64,000 nucleotides of DNA. Origin: CBDFLD01 sp965249005 (lineage in GTDB: Bacteria; Acidobacteriota; UBA6911). Under the pieces are notes generated by a model. The model saw only the letters and a program-made list of their open reading frames with translations, made no database searches and was not told where the DNA came from. This document shows, in pieces, positions 34,831 to 43,242 of the stretch. The position numbers were made by a program, and so were the translations under genes. The stretch covers positions 439,313 through 503,312 of the forward strand of contig CBDFLD010000019.1 of NCBI GenBank assembly GCA_965249005.1, written 5' to 3'. The stretch's first letter is position 1, and each line of letters begins with the position of its first letter.

Positions 34831-35963
34831 AAATTACCGATGTAAAGTTCCTGAGCATTGAGATCCCGCTGGACCAACCGATCCACCCGGCCTGGGAGCC
34901 ATCCGCATCCTACGATTCCTTTCCACTCGCGCTCATCCGGATCCATACCGACGAAGGCATCGTTGGCAACGCGATCGAGCTGACCCCGGAGCATGTGATG
35001 GGAATTACCAGCTCACGACTGGCGAATCTCAAGTCGCTGCTCATCGGGATGAACCCATTCGGTATCGAGAAGGTCATGGCGAAGCTACGATATGCAGCCT
35101 TCGTCGGGCCGAAGCCGTGGGCCATAGAGATTGCGCTCTGGGATATCATTGGTAAAGCGTGCGGTCAACCCGTCTACAAATTGCTCGGGGGGGCTCAGGA
35201 TCGAGTCAAGGCGTACCTGTCGACTCTGCAGATCAAGTCTGCGGAGGAACACGCGGCCGATGCACAGAAGTACTTTGAGCAGGGATTCAGAGCCATGAAG
35301 CTGCGCGCCCATAGGCCGGAGCCCAGACAAGACATCGAAGTAGTGGCAGCGGTCCGGGATGCGGTAGGCTCGGAGATGGACATCATGGTGGACGCCAACC
35401 AGGCGTGGCCGGTGGAACCTCCCTACTGGTCTTTTCGCACCGCGTTGTGGATGGCCAGGGAATTGTCGGCGCTTGACGTAGTGTGGCTGGAAGAACCACT
35501 GCCGAAGGACGATCTCCACGGCTTGGCGGAGCTCGCACAGCAGGCGGATATTCCGATTGCCGGTGGCGAACTCGAGTGGGGAATCCACAGGTTCCGACAA
35601 ATGATGGAGACCCACGCCTACGACATCGTGCAGCCCGATCCGCATTGGTGCGGCGGGATCCTGGAAGCCCGTAAGATTTCGGTTCTGGCCGAGGCCATGA
35701 ACAAGCAGTGCATTCTACACACCGGTGGTATCGGGGGCCTGTGGGTAGCGGCCAATCTACAGGTGGCGGGATCGATTCCCAACTATCCGTACTTCGAGTA
35801 CATCTTGGAGCCGCCCGTCTGGAACCTCGAAATGAGGGATATCCTGTTGAGTGAGCCCATCATGATCGATGCGGATGGATACATCCAGATTCCACAGGGG
35901 CCGGGTTTGGGCGTGGAGCTCAACGAGAAAGCGGTAAAAAAATGCACCGTGGGCGAAAGTTGA
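34827..35963 (+). CDS. Enolase-superfamily enzyme (mandelate racemase/muconate lactonizing type)
   Basis: A 378-aa enolase-superfamily member. The catalytic K-x-R motif is Lys158-Leu-Arg160 and the metal ligands are Asp189 (VDANQAW), Glu222 (WLEEPLP) and Glu248 (GGELEWG). Members racemise or dehydrate alpha-hydroxy acids and sugar acids or form lactones. With the HpcH/HpaI aldolase, ADH, FGGY kinase and ALDH encoded downstream, a sugar-acid or hydroxyacid dehydratase role is plausible, but it is not proven by residues. GTG start, overlapping the upstream lipoprotein gene by 4 bases. Confidence 0.9.
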   Translation: MKITDVKFLSIEIPLDQPIHPAWEPSASYDSFPLALIRIHTDEGIVGNAIELTPEHVMGITSSRLANLKSLLIGMNPFGIEKVMAKLRYAAFVGPKPWAIEIALWDIIGKACGQPVYKLLGGAQDRVKAYLSTLQIKSAEEHAADAQKYFEQGFRAMKLRAHRPEPRQDIEVVAAVRDAVGSEMDIMVDANQAWPVEPPYWSFRTALWMARELSALDVVWLEEPLPKDDLHGLAELAQQADIPIAGGELEWGIHRFRQMMETHAYDIVQPDPHWCGGILEARKISVLAEAMNKQCILHTGGIGGLWVAANLQVAGSIPNYPYFEYILEPPVWNLEMRDILLSEPIMIDADGYIQIPQGPGLGVELNEKAVKKCTVGES

Positions 35964-35972
35964 GACCAAGGC

Positions 35973-37370
35973 ATGTGCGAAATCTCAAATAGGACGATCA
36001 GCGAAATTGCGCGTTTGATCAAGACCAAGGAGGTCTCGCCGGTTGAAGTAAACCGGGCGATGCTGGATCGGATTGAGCTTCTCGATGGAAGACTGCACAG
36101 TTACCTCACCGTCAGCGCCGAGTTGGCCGTCAGGCAAGCCAAGCGCGCGGAAGCGGAGATCCTGGCGGGAAAGTATCGCGGTCCGATGCACGGCATTCCA
36201 TTTGCGGCCAAGGACCTCATCTATACCGAGCATGTGCGCACCACGTGTGCCTCGAAGATTCTCACCGACTGGGTGCCCGACTTTGACGCAACCGTGATTC
36301 GCAAACTTTATGATGCGGGCGCGGTCCTGCTTGGTAAGCTGAGCCTGACCGAGTTCGCCGGAATCGGCTATCATCCGAGCATCCCGATGCCGACGAATCC
36401 TTGGCACGAAAATCACTGGGCCGGGTCGTCGTCCAGCGGATCGGCGGTTGCCATGGCCGCATCACTCTGCTTTGGTTCTCTTGGCACGGACACGGGTGGC
36501 TCCCTGCGCTTTCCTGCCTCCGCCTGCGGTGTAGTGGGGTTCAAACCAACGTACGGGCGGGTCAGTCGCCACGGGGTGTTTCCATTGGCGGAATCACTCG
36601 ATCACGTCGGTCCGATGACCCGTTCTGTGGCGGATGCGGCAGCGATTCTTCAGGTCATCGCCGGATTTGACATCCACGACCCAGTGACGCTCAGAGATCC
36701 CGTGCCGGATTATCCGTCGATGCTTGATGGGGGCGTGGGCGGATTGCGAGTTGGAATTGATCGAACGTTTTGCGAGGTCGACGTGGAGTCCGATGTCAGT
36801 GCCGCAGTCCTGGAAGCGGCCAAGGTACTCGAGGATTCGGGAGCGGACGTGCAGGATATGAGATTCTCGCGCATTCAGGAAGCCGTCGACGCTTGGGGTG
36901 TCATCTTCACTTCCGAGTGCGGACTTTCACACGAGACCACATTTGCCGAGCATGCGGATGACTATAGCCCGGCATTTCGCGGTTTTCTCGAGGCGGCGCC
37001 GGCGGTGCGCGGCATCGACTATGCGAGAGCCAATAATGTGCGTCAGTCCATTCGACGGATGGTGGATGACCTGCTGGTCAAGGTAGATCTTTTGATTGCT
37101 CCAACAATGGCGCTCGCGCCGATGCCGCTGGACGGGCGGCTCGTCGAGCAAGTCGTGGACGCGGAAGTAGGGAACGCGCTGCTGCGCTGCACGGCGCCGT
37201 TCAGTCTGACGGGAAATCCGACGATCTCTCTCCCTTGCGGTTTCACTCCCTCGGGTTTGCCGATTGGGTTGCAGCTCATCGGGAGACATGGCGAAGAGAG
37301 TACGGTACTGCGTGCGGCGCACACCTACGAACGAGCGTCGGATTGGCACGCGCGGCGCCCCTCGCTCTAA
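35973..37370 (+). CDS. Amidase-signature family hydrolase (copy 2)
   Basis: A 465-aa amidase-signature enzyme. The triad is Lys80 (PFAAKD), cis-Ser153 in GSSSSGS and nucleophile Ser177 in GTDTGGSLRFPAS. It also carries the usual VGFKPTYGRVS segment and a C-terminal LTGNPTISLPCGF. It is not a recent duplicate of the amidase at 0.3 kb, which lacks the GTDTGGS form. Likely reaction: hydrolysis of an amide or carbamoyl group to release ammonia. It is followed 15 bases later by an acyl-CoA ligase gene, so the acid it releases could be activated to a CoA thioester; this is inference from order only. Confidence 0.91.
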   Translation: MCEISNRTISEIARLIKTKEVSPVEVNRAMLDRIELLDGRLHSYLTVSAELAVRQAKRAEAEILAGKYRGPMHGIPFAAKDLIYTEHVRTTCASKILTDWVPDFDATVIRKLYDAGAVLLGKLSLTEFAGIGYHPSIPMPTNPWHENHWAGSSSSGSAVAMAASLCFGSLGTDTGGSLRFPASACGVVGFKPTYGRVSRHGVFPLAESLDHVGPMTRSVADAAAILQVIAGFDIHDPVTLRDPVPDYPSMLDGGVGGLRVGIDRTFCEVDVESDVSAAVLEAAKVLEDSGADVQDMRFSRIQEAVDAWGVIFTSECGLSHETTFAEHADDYSPAFRGFLEAAPAVRGIDYARANNVRQSIRRMVDDLLVKVDLLIAPTMALAPMPLDGRLVEQVVDAEVGNALLRCTAPFSLTGNPTISLPCGFTPSGLPIGLQLIGRHGEESTVLRAAHTYERASDWHARRPSL

Positions 37371-37385
37371 GAGGCAAGGCTGGCG

Positions 37386-38942
37386 ATGAATATTGGGCAA
37401 TTTCTTTCCCAGGCTGCCGAGCGTTATCCCGATCAGCCCGCCCTTGTTTGCGGGGACCGCAGAGCGACCTATGCGGAGACCAATGCGAGAGCCAACGCGC
37501 TGGCCGCTGGTCTTCAATCGCTGGGTGTGGTGCCGGGCGACCGAGTAGGCGTCATGATGTGGAACTGCCCGGAGCTGATCGAGAGTTTTTTTGCGATCTG
37601 GAAGGCCGGTGGCTGCGCGGTTCCGCTCAATGCCCGCTGTGTGGCCGAAGAGGTGAGTTATCACCTGGACGACTCCGAGGCATCCGCGATCATTTTCGGG
37701 GAGGAGTTTCGCGAGATGATGGCGGGTCTCCAGGATCGGCTGCGAACGGTCACGAGCCTCATTTGCACGGCCGATCCGCTGGCGGGACAGAGTTCCTACG
37801 AAGAGCTGATCGCGAGCCACAGCGGCACATGTGACGTAGGGGTCCGCTCGACCGGGGATGATCTGGCATGGTTGTTCTATACTTCCGGTACCACCGGCAA
37901 ACCCAAGGGGGCAATGCTGAGCCACAGCAACCTGAGCTTCATGGCAGTCAGTTGGGTGGCAGACCTCATGCGACTCGAGCCCGAAGACGTTGGCCTACAC
38001 GCCGCGCCGCTGACGCATGGAGCTGGTTTTCATGCCATCGCCTTGACGCTCAAGAGTTCGCAGCAGGTATTGCTCGACCCCCATCGGTTTGATCCGGAGA
38101 ATCTGTGTGCGACCGTTGAAAAATATCGGGTCACCAACACCTGGCTGGTTCCTACTCAGATCAAGATGTTGCTCAACTACACGGATCTGGAGAAGTGGGA
38201 TCTCTCGAGCCTCAAGTGGGTCGTCTATGGGGGGGCGCCGATGTATGTCGAGGACTTGAAGGCGGCCATCCGTCGCATCGGACCTGTATTCGTCCAGCTT
38301 TATGGCCAGGGTGAAACACCAATGACCGGCACGTACCTTCGTTCGCAAGAACATGTGATCGACGGAGCCAATTCGAAACGGCTGGCGTCGTGCGGTCATG
38401 TTCGATCTGGAATCGAGTTACGAATACTGGGAGAGGACGAGCAGGAGGTCGCGAGAGGAGAGGTCGGAGAGATTTGCGTGCGCGGCCCATCCGTTATGAA
38501 GGGTTACTGGCAGCAGCCGGAAGCGACGGCTTCAGTGCTGCGCGGTGGCTGGTTGCACACCGGAGATGTGGCTCGCATGGACGAAGATGGGTACGTCTAC
38601 ATCATGGATCGAACCAAGGACATGATCATCTCGGGCGGTTCCAATGTCTTCCCGCGCGAAGTAGAGGAGGTGCTGCTCGAGCATCCTGGAATCTCGGAGG
38701 CTTGTGTGATCGGCGTGCCGGACGAGCTGTGGGGCGAAGCGGTCAAGGCCGTCGTTGTGCTCGAAAAGGGCACCCGTGCTACCGAAGAAGAGATCATTCA
38801 GTTCGTCGGTGAGCGCGTCGCTGGCTACAAAAAACCTAAATCGGTCGATTTTATCGAGGAGTTACCCAAGAGCGCGTACGGCAAGATTCTCAAGCGAGAG
38901 TTGCGCGATAGGTATTGGGCGCAGACGCAGAGAAAGGTATGA
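37386..38942 (+). CDS. AMP-dependent acyl-CoA synthetase (copy 1)
   Basis: A 518-aa ANL-superfamily ligase that would adenylate a carboxylic acid and form its CoA thioester. The P-loop-like motif YTSGTTGKPKG is near residue 160, QLYGQGE near 310, GWLHTGDVA near 388, DRTKDMIISGG near 410 and the catalytic lysine in SAYGKILKRELR near the C-terminus. The size fits medium-chain or aryl-acid CoA ligases. A second ligase gene follows, suggesting two acids or two tissues of the same route. The ATG lies 15 bases behind the amidase stop. Confidence 0.92.
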   Translation: MNIGQFLSQAAERYPDQPALVCGDRRATYAETNARANALAAGLQSLGVVPGDRVGVMMWNCPELIESFFAIWKAGGCAVPLNARCVAEEVSYHLDDSEASAIIFGEEFREMMAGLQDRLRTVTSLICTADPLAGQSSYEELIASHSGTCDVGVRSTGDDLAWLFYTSGTTGKPKGAMLSHSNLSFMAVSWVADLMRLEPEDVGLHAAPLTHGAGFHAIALTLKSSQQVLLDPHRFDPENLCATVEKYRVTNTWLVPTQIKMLLNYTDLEKWDLSSLKWVVYGGAPMYVEDLKAAIRRIGPVFVQLYGQGETPMTGTYLRSQEHVIDGANSKRLASCGHVRSGIELRILGEDEQEVARGEVGEICVRGPSVMKGYWQQPEATASVLRGGWLHTGDVARMDEDGYVYIMDRTKDMIISGGSNVFPREVEEVLLEHPGISEACVIGVPDELWGEAVKAVVVLEKGTRATEEEIIQFVGERVAGYKKPKSVDFIEELPKSAYGKILKRELRDRYWAQTQRKV

Positions 38943-39027
38943 CACATTGTGAAGCTCGTTTGAAGCTTTGCCGTCGTGTTCGATTGCCTTGGACGAACCC
39001 TTACTGGCGAATCTTGGGGAGATGGGA

Positions 39028-40548
39028 ATGCTAGAAAACCTAGGTCAAGTGTTGCCCGTCGGGGCCCAGCAGTACGGCGATAAGACCGCTTTAATTCTCG
39101 AGGGTCGTGAATTCAGCTTCAACGAGCTATCTGAACTGTCGGGCCGTATCGCCAATGGGTTGCGCGGCGTGGGTGTCGGACCGGGCGACCGAGTGACGCT
39201 CTGTTCGCAGAATTGCTGGGAATGGATCGTCAGCTACTATGCGATTGCTAGAGTCGGCGCCGTCATCAATCCGATCAACGTCATGCTTACCCCCGAAGAG
39301 GTGTTGTTTGTGGTAAAGGACTGCGGCGCCAAGGCGCTGCTTTCCTCTCAGGACAAGGGCAAAGCCTTGCTGGCCATCAAGGGAGACTCACCGCTGGAAG
39401 AAATTATTCTATTCGGCGAGGAGGTGCCTTCGGGGGCGAGCTCGTTCAACGAGCTTCTGGGCGCGAACCCGTCGGAGTTCGACGACGTCGAGGTCGAGGC
39501 GGAGACGCTATCGACTATCGGATACACATCCGGCACAACCGGGCATCCCAAAGGGGCGATGTTGACTCACCGGGGCGTTCTGCTCAATTCTGCCATGACC
39601 GCGAATGTTCACGTGCGCACCTCGGCGGACACGACCGTCACGGCACTACCTTGCTCCCACGTTTACGGCAACGTGGTAATGAATGGAGCGTTCTTGTACG
39701 GGATGACGCTTGTGCTGCTGGAACGATTCGATGAGCAAGCGGCACTCCAGGCGATCCAGCAGCACAAGGCGACGATGTTCGAGGGCGTGCCGACCATGTT
39801 CATGTACCTGCTCAACTATCCCGACTTCGACCAATATGATCTGTCGTCATTGACTCGCTGCACTGTCGGCGGGCAAACCATGCCGGAATCGAAGATGCTC
39901 GAGGTCGAAGAACGCTTTCGGTGTCCCTTGATCGAGTTGTGGGGTATGACGGAGATCGCGGGTCTGGGGACGACGCACCCGGTCTACGGCCCCCATCGTA
40001 CCGGCTCGATCGGCATTGCGATCCCTTATGTCGAATGCCGCATTTCCGATACCGAAGATGCAGCGAAGACGCTTCCGGCCGAGGAGATCGGTGAGCTGAT
40101 GGTGCGGGGTCCGATTATCATGCAAGGCTACTACGGAAACGAGAAAGCAACGCGCGAGACGATAGAAACGGATGGATGGATGCATACGGGCGATTTGGCC
40201 CGTATGGACGCCGACGGTTATATCTTTGTGGTGGATCGCAGGAAGGACATGATCATCACGGCCGGTTACAATATCTATCCGGCGGAACTGGAACGGGTCG
40301 TCGCCTCGCACCCGTCGGTCGCGATGGTGGCGGTTGGAAGCCAGCCCGATGACGTGAAGGGAGAGGTGGCGAAGGCCTACGTCGTGCTCAAGGAAGGAGC
40401 ACAACCCGATGAGAAGTCGGTCCTGGCGCACTGCCGTGACCATCTTGCCGCCTACAAGGTTCCACGCGCCGTCCAGTTTGTCCCGGACCTTCCTACCACG
40501 AGCACGGGAAAGATCCTGCGGCGAAAGCTGCATACCCTGGACAACTAG
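39028..40548 (+). CDS. AMP-dependent acyl-CoA synthetase (copy 2)
   Basis: A 506-aa ANL-superfamily ligase with YTSGTTGHPKGAML, LWGMTE, GWMHTGDLA, DRRKDMIITAGYNIYP and the C-terminal catalytic lysine in STGKILRRKL. The ATG at 39028 is chosen because GGGGAG lies six bases upstream; an in-frame TTG at 38968 would add 20 residues without homology. The stop codon TAG is part of a 15-bp direct repeat that flanks the IS element just downstream, so the element landed directly behind this gene and left it complete. The ligase is related to, but clearly distinct from, copy 1. Confidence 0.91.
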   Translation: MLENLGQVLPVGAQQYGDKTALILEGREFSFNELSELSGRIANGLRGVGVGPGDRVTLCSQNCWEWIVSYYAIARVGAVINPINVMLTPEEVLFVVKDCGAKALLSSQDKGKALLAIKGDSPLEEIILFGEEVPSGASSFNELLGANPSEFDDVEVEAETLSTIGYTSGTTGHPKGAMLTHRGVLLNSAMTANVHVRTSADTTVTALPCSHVYGNVVMNGAFLYGMTLVLLERFDEQAALQAIQQHKATMFEGVPTMFMYLLNYPDFDQYDLSSLTRCTVGGQTMPESKMLEVEERFRCPLIELWGMTEIAGLGTTHPVYGPHRTGSIGIAIPYVECRISDTEDAAKTLPAEEIGELMVRGPIIMQGYYGNEKATRETIETDGWMHTGDLARMDADGYIFVVDRRKDMIITAGYNIYPAELERVVASHPSVAMVAVGSQPDDVKGEVAKAYVVLKEGAQPDEKSVLAHCRDHLAAYKVPRAVQFVPDLPTTSTGKILRRKLHTLDN

Positions 40549-40555
40549 TCCGCGT
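40541..40555 (+). repeat. Left 15-bp direct repeat flanking the IS element
   Basis: ACAACTAGTCCGCGT, identical to a copy at the other side of the element. It includes the TAG stop of the acyl-CoA ligase gene. It is read as a target-site duplication. Confidence 0.85.
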
Positions 40556-40599
40556 GAGTCGGACCCAGTTTTCTTGGACACAGAATAAGAGATAATGAG

Positions 40600-41034
40600 A
40601 TGTCCAAGGAGGTGGAAATGGTTCGAACGAAGAGGGTGAAGTGGAAGGCGACGGCAGGAACGGAGGGAGCCCGTAGGGCGACTGGAGTTCGGGCCGTCGG
40701 CGCCGCGCCCGGGGCGAGGCCTCTGGAGCCGGGGCAGCGTTGGAGCGGAGGACGAAAGCGGGACGTGGTGTTGCGACTGCTGCGGGGCGAATCTCTGGAT
40801 GCGCTGTCGCGTGAGGTGGGCGTGGAAATCTACCGGCTGGAGGAGTGGCGGGAGCGGGCCTTGGCCGGGCTCGAGCTCGGCTTGAAGAATCACCAGGGCG
40901 AGCCGTTGGCGGAGGCGCTCGACGCTGCGAAGCGTCACATCGGGGAGCTGTCCATGGAAATCGAGCTGCTGCGCAATCGCGCCCGGGCGGCGGAGAAGCG
41001 CCTCCCTTTGGCGATGAGGAGGTCGCGACGATGA
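40600..41034 (+). CDS. IS transposase OrfA (helix-turn-helix protein)
   Basis: A 144-aa basic protein. Residues 55-95 (RDVVLRLLRGESLDALSREVGVEIYRLEEW) form a transposase-type helix-turn-helix, followed by a helical region likely to make a coiled coil (AKRHIGELSMEIELLRNRA). The first 45 residues are Arg/Ala/Gly-rich. It overlaps orfB by 4 bases (ATGA), orfB being in the -1 frame, so either translational coupling or -1 frameshifting could give the full transposase. No clear slippery run was seen at the overlap. Confidence 0.88.
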   Translation: MSKEVEMVRTKRVKWKATAGTEGARRATGVRAVGAAPGARPLEPGQRWSGGRKRDVVLRLLRGESLDALSREVGVEIYRLEEWRERALAGLELGLKNHQGEPLAEALDAAKRHIGELSMEIELLRNRARAAEKRLPLAMRRSRR

Positions 41035-41930
41035 GCGAGACGATCTCCGAAGCCACGGGTCAACGTTACGGGATCCAGCGCGTGTGTCAGGCCTGGGAGC
41101 GCTCGCGCTCGGCGCTCTACGCCCGGCGGACAAGCGAGCAGAAGCGGCAGGAGGGCGAGGAACCCACTCGGCGGGGTCCCCAGCCCAAGGTGTCGGACGA
41201 GAAGCTTTTGGAGGCGATCCAGGCCGATCTGGAGCGCTCACCGTTCCAGGGCGAGGGTCATCGTAAGGTCCACGCGCGGCTTCGGATCTTGGACGGGATC
41301 CGGGTTGCGCGCAAGCGGGTGCTGCGGGTCATGCGAGAGCATGAGTTGCTCTCACCACACCGCGGACGCCAGGGTGGAACGAAGGCACACGATGGGAAGA
41401 TCGTCACCCTGGCGCCGAACGTGATGTGGGGGACCGACGGAGTGCGGGTGTTCACGCTCGATGACGGGTGGGTCTGGATTTTCGCGGCGGTGGAGCACTG
41501 GAACGCGGAGTGTGTGGGGTGGCACGTGTGCAAGGTCGGTAGCCGCTTCGCGGCGTTGGAGCCGATCTCGCAGGGTCTGCTGCGCCTCTATGGTTCCATT
41601 GACTCCGACGTTGCCCGGGGGCTGGCGCTCCGGATGGACCACGGCTCCCAGTACCTGTCGGATCACTTCCTCAACCAGATCCGGTGCTGGGGCATCCGTC
41701 CCAGCTTCGGTTTTGTCGAGGAACCGGAAACGAACGGAGTTGCGGAGCGGTGGAATCGCACGCTCAAGGACCAAGCGATCCACGGGAGAATCTTCCAGAA
41801 CCTCCAGGAGGTGCGTGCCGCCGTGGCCGAGTTCGTGGAGTTGTACAACAAGACCTGGCGTCTCGAGAAGATCGATTATCAAACACCGATCGAGGCACGC
41901 GAGGCGCACAAGCTACGCCAGGCGGCGTAG
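41031..41930 (+). CDS. IS transposase OrfB (DDE integrase domain)
   Basis: A 299-aa transposase catalytic subunit with an rve-type DDE core. The first Asp is in MWGTDGVRVF, the second in RMDHGSQYLSDHF and the Glu in ETNGVAERWNRTLK; an HTH_21-like segment with GHRKVHARLR lies before it. The domain organisation is that of IS3-family OrfB. It begins on the ATG that overlaps the orfA stop. The reading frame is complete and the active-site residues are intact. Confidence 0.92.
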   Translation: MSETISEATGQRYGIQRVCQAWERSRSALYARRTSEQKRQEGEEPTRRGPQPKVSDEKLLEAIQADLERSPFQGEGHRKVHARLRILDGIRVARKRVLRVMREHELLSPHRGRQGGTKAHDGKIVTLAPNVMWGTDGVRVFTLDDGWVWIFAAVEHWNAECVGWHVCKVGSRFAALEPISQGLLRLYGSIDSDVARGLALRMDHGSQYLSDHFLNQIRCWGIRPSFGFVEEPETNGVAERWNRTLKDQAIHGRIFQNLQEVRAAVAEFVELYNKTWRLEKIDYQTPIEAREAHKLRQAA

Positions 41931-41965
41931 CTCAAACTTGTGTCCAAGGAACCGGGTGCGCTACA

Positions 41966-41980
41966 ACAACTAGTCCGCGT
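41966..41980 (+). repeat. Right 15-bp direct repeat flanking the IS element
   Basis: ACAACTAGTCCGCGT, identical to the left copy. Removing the element together with one copy restores a continuous sequence from the acyl-CoA ligase stop into the leader of the cupin gene. Confidence 0.85.
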
Positions 41981-42057
41981 TAAGCACACATGTTCTCCTT
42001 TTAACGAATCAACACCCAGATAAACCGGAGCGACGCTCTCCCTGGGAGCGGCCGTAG

Positions 42058-42074
42058 AATCGAATTATTCGATT
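42058..42074. promoter_or_regulatory. Perfect 17-base palindrome upstream of the third cupin gene
   Basis: AATCGAAT-T-ATTCGATT, a palindrome with 8-base arms and one central base, ending about 40 bases before the cupin start codon and upstream of its TAGGAGGGG ribosome-binding site. A second, GC-rich inverted repeat (CGCTC...GAGCG, 42034-42050) lies just before it. It could be an operator or a transcript hairpin; there is no U-tract to make it a terminator. No cognate regulator is encoded in the window. Confidence 0.45.
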
Positions 42075-42114
42075 TCGCAGTTGAAATCGGTGAAAATCAA
42101 CATAGGAGGGGTCA

Positions 42115-42501
42115 ATGCCAGAGAAGTGGTTTTTTAAAGCGCGGGAGGGAGGGCTTCACCGGAAGCTGCAGGATGGGATCAGCACGGACATTTTTTTCGG
42201 CGAGAACGTCATGCTTTCGATTGCCGAAATTGCTCCGGGGACGATCTCGACGGTCCATAGCCATCCCGAAGAGCAATGGGGGTACCTCCTCGCAGGCGAG
42301 TGTATCCGGGTTCAGGGCGATGACGAGATCTCGATGAAGGTAGGGGACTTCTGGCATACACCCTCGAACACCCCTCACGGAGTGCGCACCAGTGAAAACG
42401 GCGCCACGATCATGGACATCTTCAGTCCACCTCGGGGTGCCTACAAGAAGCCAGGTGAAGGATTGGCCGCAACTGAACACACGAAGGGGACAAGGGAGTA
42501 G
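42115..42501 (+). CDS. Cupin-domain protein (copy 3)
   Basis: A 128-aa single-domain cupin with His48, His50, a glutamate in HSHPEEQWGYLL, and His88 in PSNTPHGV. It is more distant from the other two cupins than they are from each other and resembles small cupins found beside dehydrogenases. It opens a new sub-operon after the IS element and is preceded by the strong signal TAGGAGGGG. The gluconate-dehydrogenase-subunit-3-like gene begins 3 bases after its stop. The metal and reaction are unknown. Confidence 0.85.
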   Translation: MPEKWFFKAREGGLHRKLQDGISTDIFFGENVMLSIAEIAPGTISTVHSHPEEQWGYLLAGECIRVQGDDEISMKVGDFWHTPSNTPHGVRTSENGATIMDIFSPPRGAYKKPGEGLAATEHTKGTRE

Positions 42502-42504
42502 CCG

Positions 42505-43116
42505 GTGCCGGATAACGGAGGGCCTGCACCCAAGGATGGTGCAGATTCAAGCGCTGGAGAATCTCCACTGTCTCGGCGCGCATTCGTGAAGGTGATGCCG
42601 GGGGCCGCCGCGATCCTATGGCGCCAGGCCGAACTGGGCGCACGATCCAGTCCGGTCGTGCAGCCGCCGGACGCCGGAGGTGCGGGCAACGAGGAAAACT
42701 ACGAACTGAGGGTCTTCACCCGGGATGAGGCGACCGAGATCGAGGCGTTCACTGCGCGCATCATTCCGGGTGATGCCGTCAGTCCGGGCGCCCGGGAGGC
42801 AAGGGTCGTTCATTTTGTGGATCATATGCTGTCGGGAGCGTATGGCTTCCAGCAATCAGCTTATCGAGAAGGACTGCGCCACCTCGATAGCAGCTGTCAA
42901 ACCCGGTTTCAGAGACGGTTTCGGGAGTTATCAGAAGCGGAGCAAGACCGGTTCATCGCCAAGATGCAGCAGCAAGAGATACCGGAGTGGAGCGAAGCCG
43001 GTTCGTTCTTTTCGATGGTACGGGCCCATACCATCGAGGGGATGTTTGCTGATCCGAAGTATCATGGGAACGCGGGTGGCGTGGGGTGGAAGCTTTTCGG
43101 CGGCGCGGATCACTAG
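42505..43116 (+). CDS. Gluconate 2-dehydrogenase subunit 3-like protein, Tat signal
   Basis: A 203-aa protein of the gluconate 2-dehydrogenase subunit 3 family. It has a twin-arginine signal (LSRRAFVKVM, near residue 32) and the family pattern EIEAFTARIIPGD, followed by FVDHMLSG and GGVGWKLFGG near the end. In characterised enzymes this small subunit travels through the Tat pathway with the GMC flavoprotein subunit, which has no signal of its own. A matching GMC subunit is encoded 4 kb downstream, so together they would form a membrane-linked dehydrogenase for a sugar or polyol. GTG start directly behind the cupin gene. Confidence 0.87.
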   Translation: MPDNGGPAPKDGADSSAGESPLSRRAFVKVMPGAAAILWRQAELGARSSPVVQPPDAGGAGNEENYELRVFTRDEATEIEAFTARIIPGDAVSPGAREARVVHFVDHMLSGAYGFQQSAYREGLRHLDSSCQTRFQRRFRELSEAEQDRFIAKMQQQEIPEWSEAGSFFSMVRAHTIEGMFADPKYHGNAGGVGWKLFGGADH

Positions 43117-43242
43117 GGGCAGGAGTGAACCGTTTCCAGAAGTGCGTGGACGCCTTTGCAAGCCGCAGGGCTCGTTGTTGCTCCGGAAGTGGGAATTTCC
43201 TCACAATCTAGGGTTGTAGGCACGGGGGGGGGATGAACAGAT

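Larger units (their letters stand above)
40556..41965 (+). mobile_element. IS3/IS481-like insertion sequence, about 1.41 kb
   Basis: The element lies between two identical 15-bp direct repeats. Its ends are imperfect inverted repeats of about 20 bases: left GACCCAGTTTTCTTGGACACA against the complement of right CACCCGGTTCCTTGGACACA. Inside are an HTH orfA and a DDE orfB in the order usual for IS3-type elements. The duplication is longer than the 3-5 bp usual for IS3 and nearer to what is known for IS481-like elements, so the family label is open. Both reading frames are intact, so the insertion may be recent and active. Confidence 0.85.

Noticed and set aside
39847..41241. Long - strand open frame across the acyl-CoA ligase end and the IS element
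   Set aside because: It runs antisense to two clearly homologous genes across an insertion boundary and encodes low-complexity Pro/Arg/Ser-rich sequence without homology.
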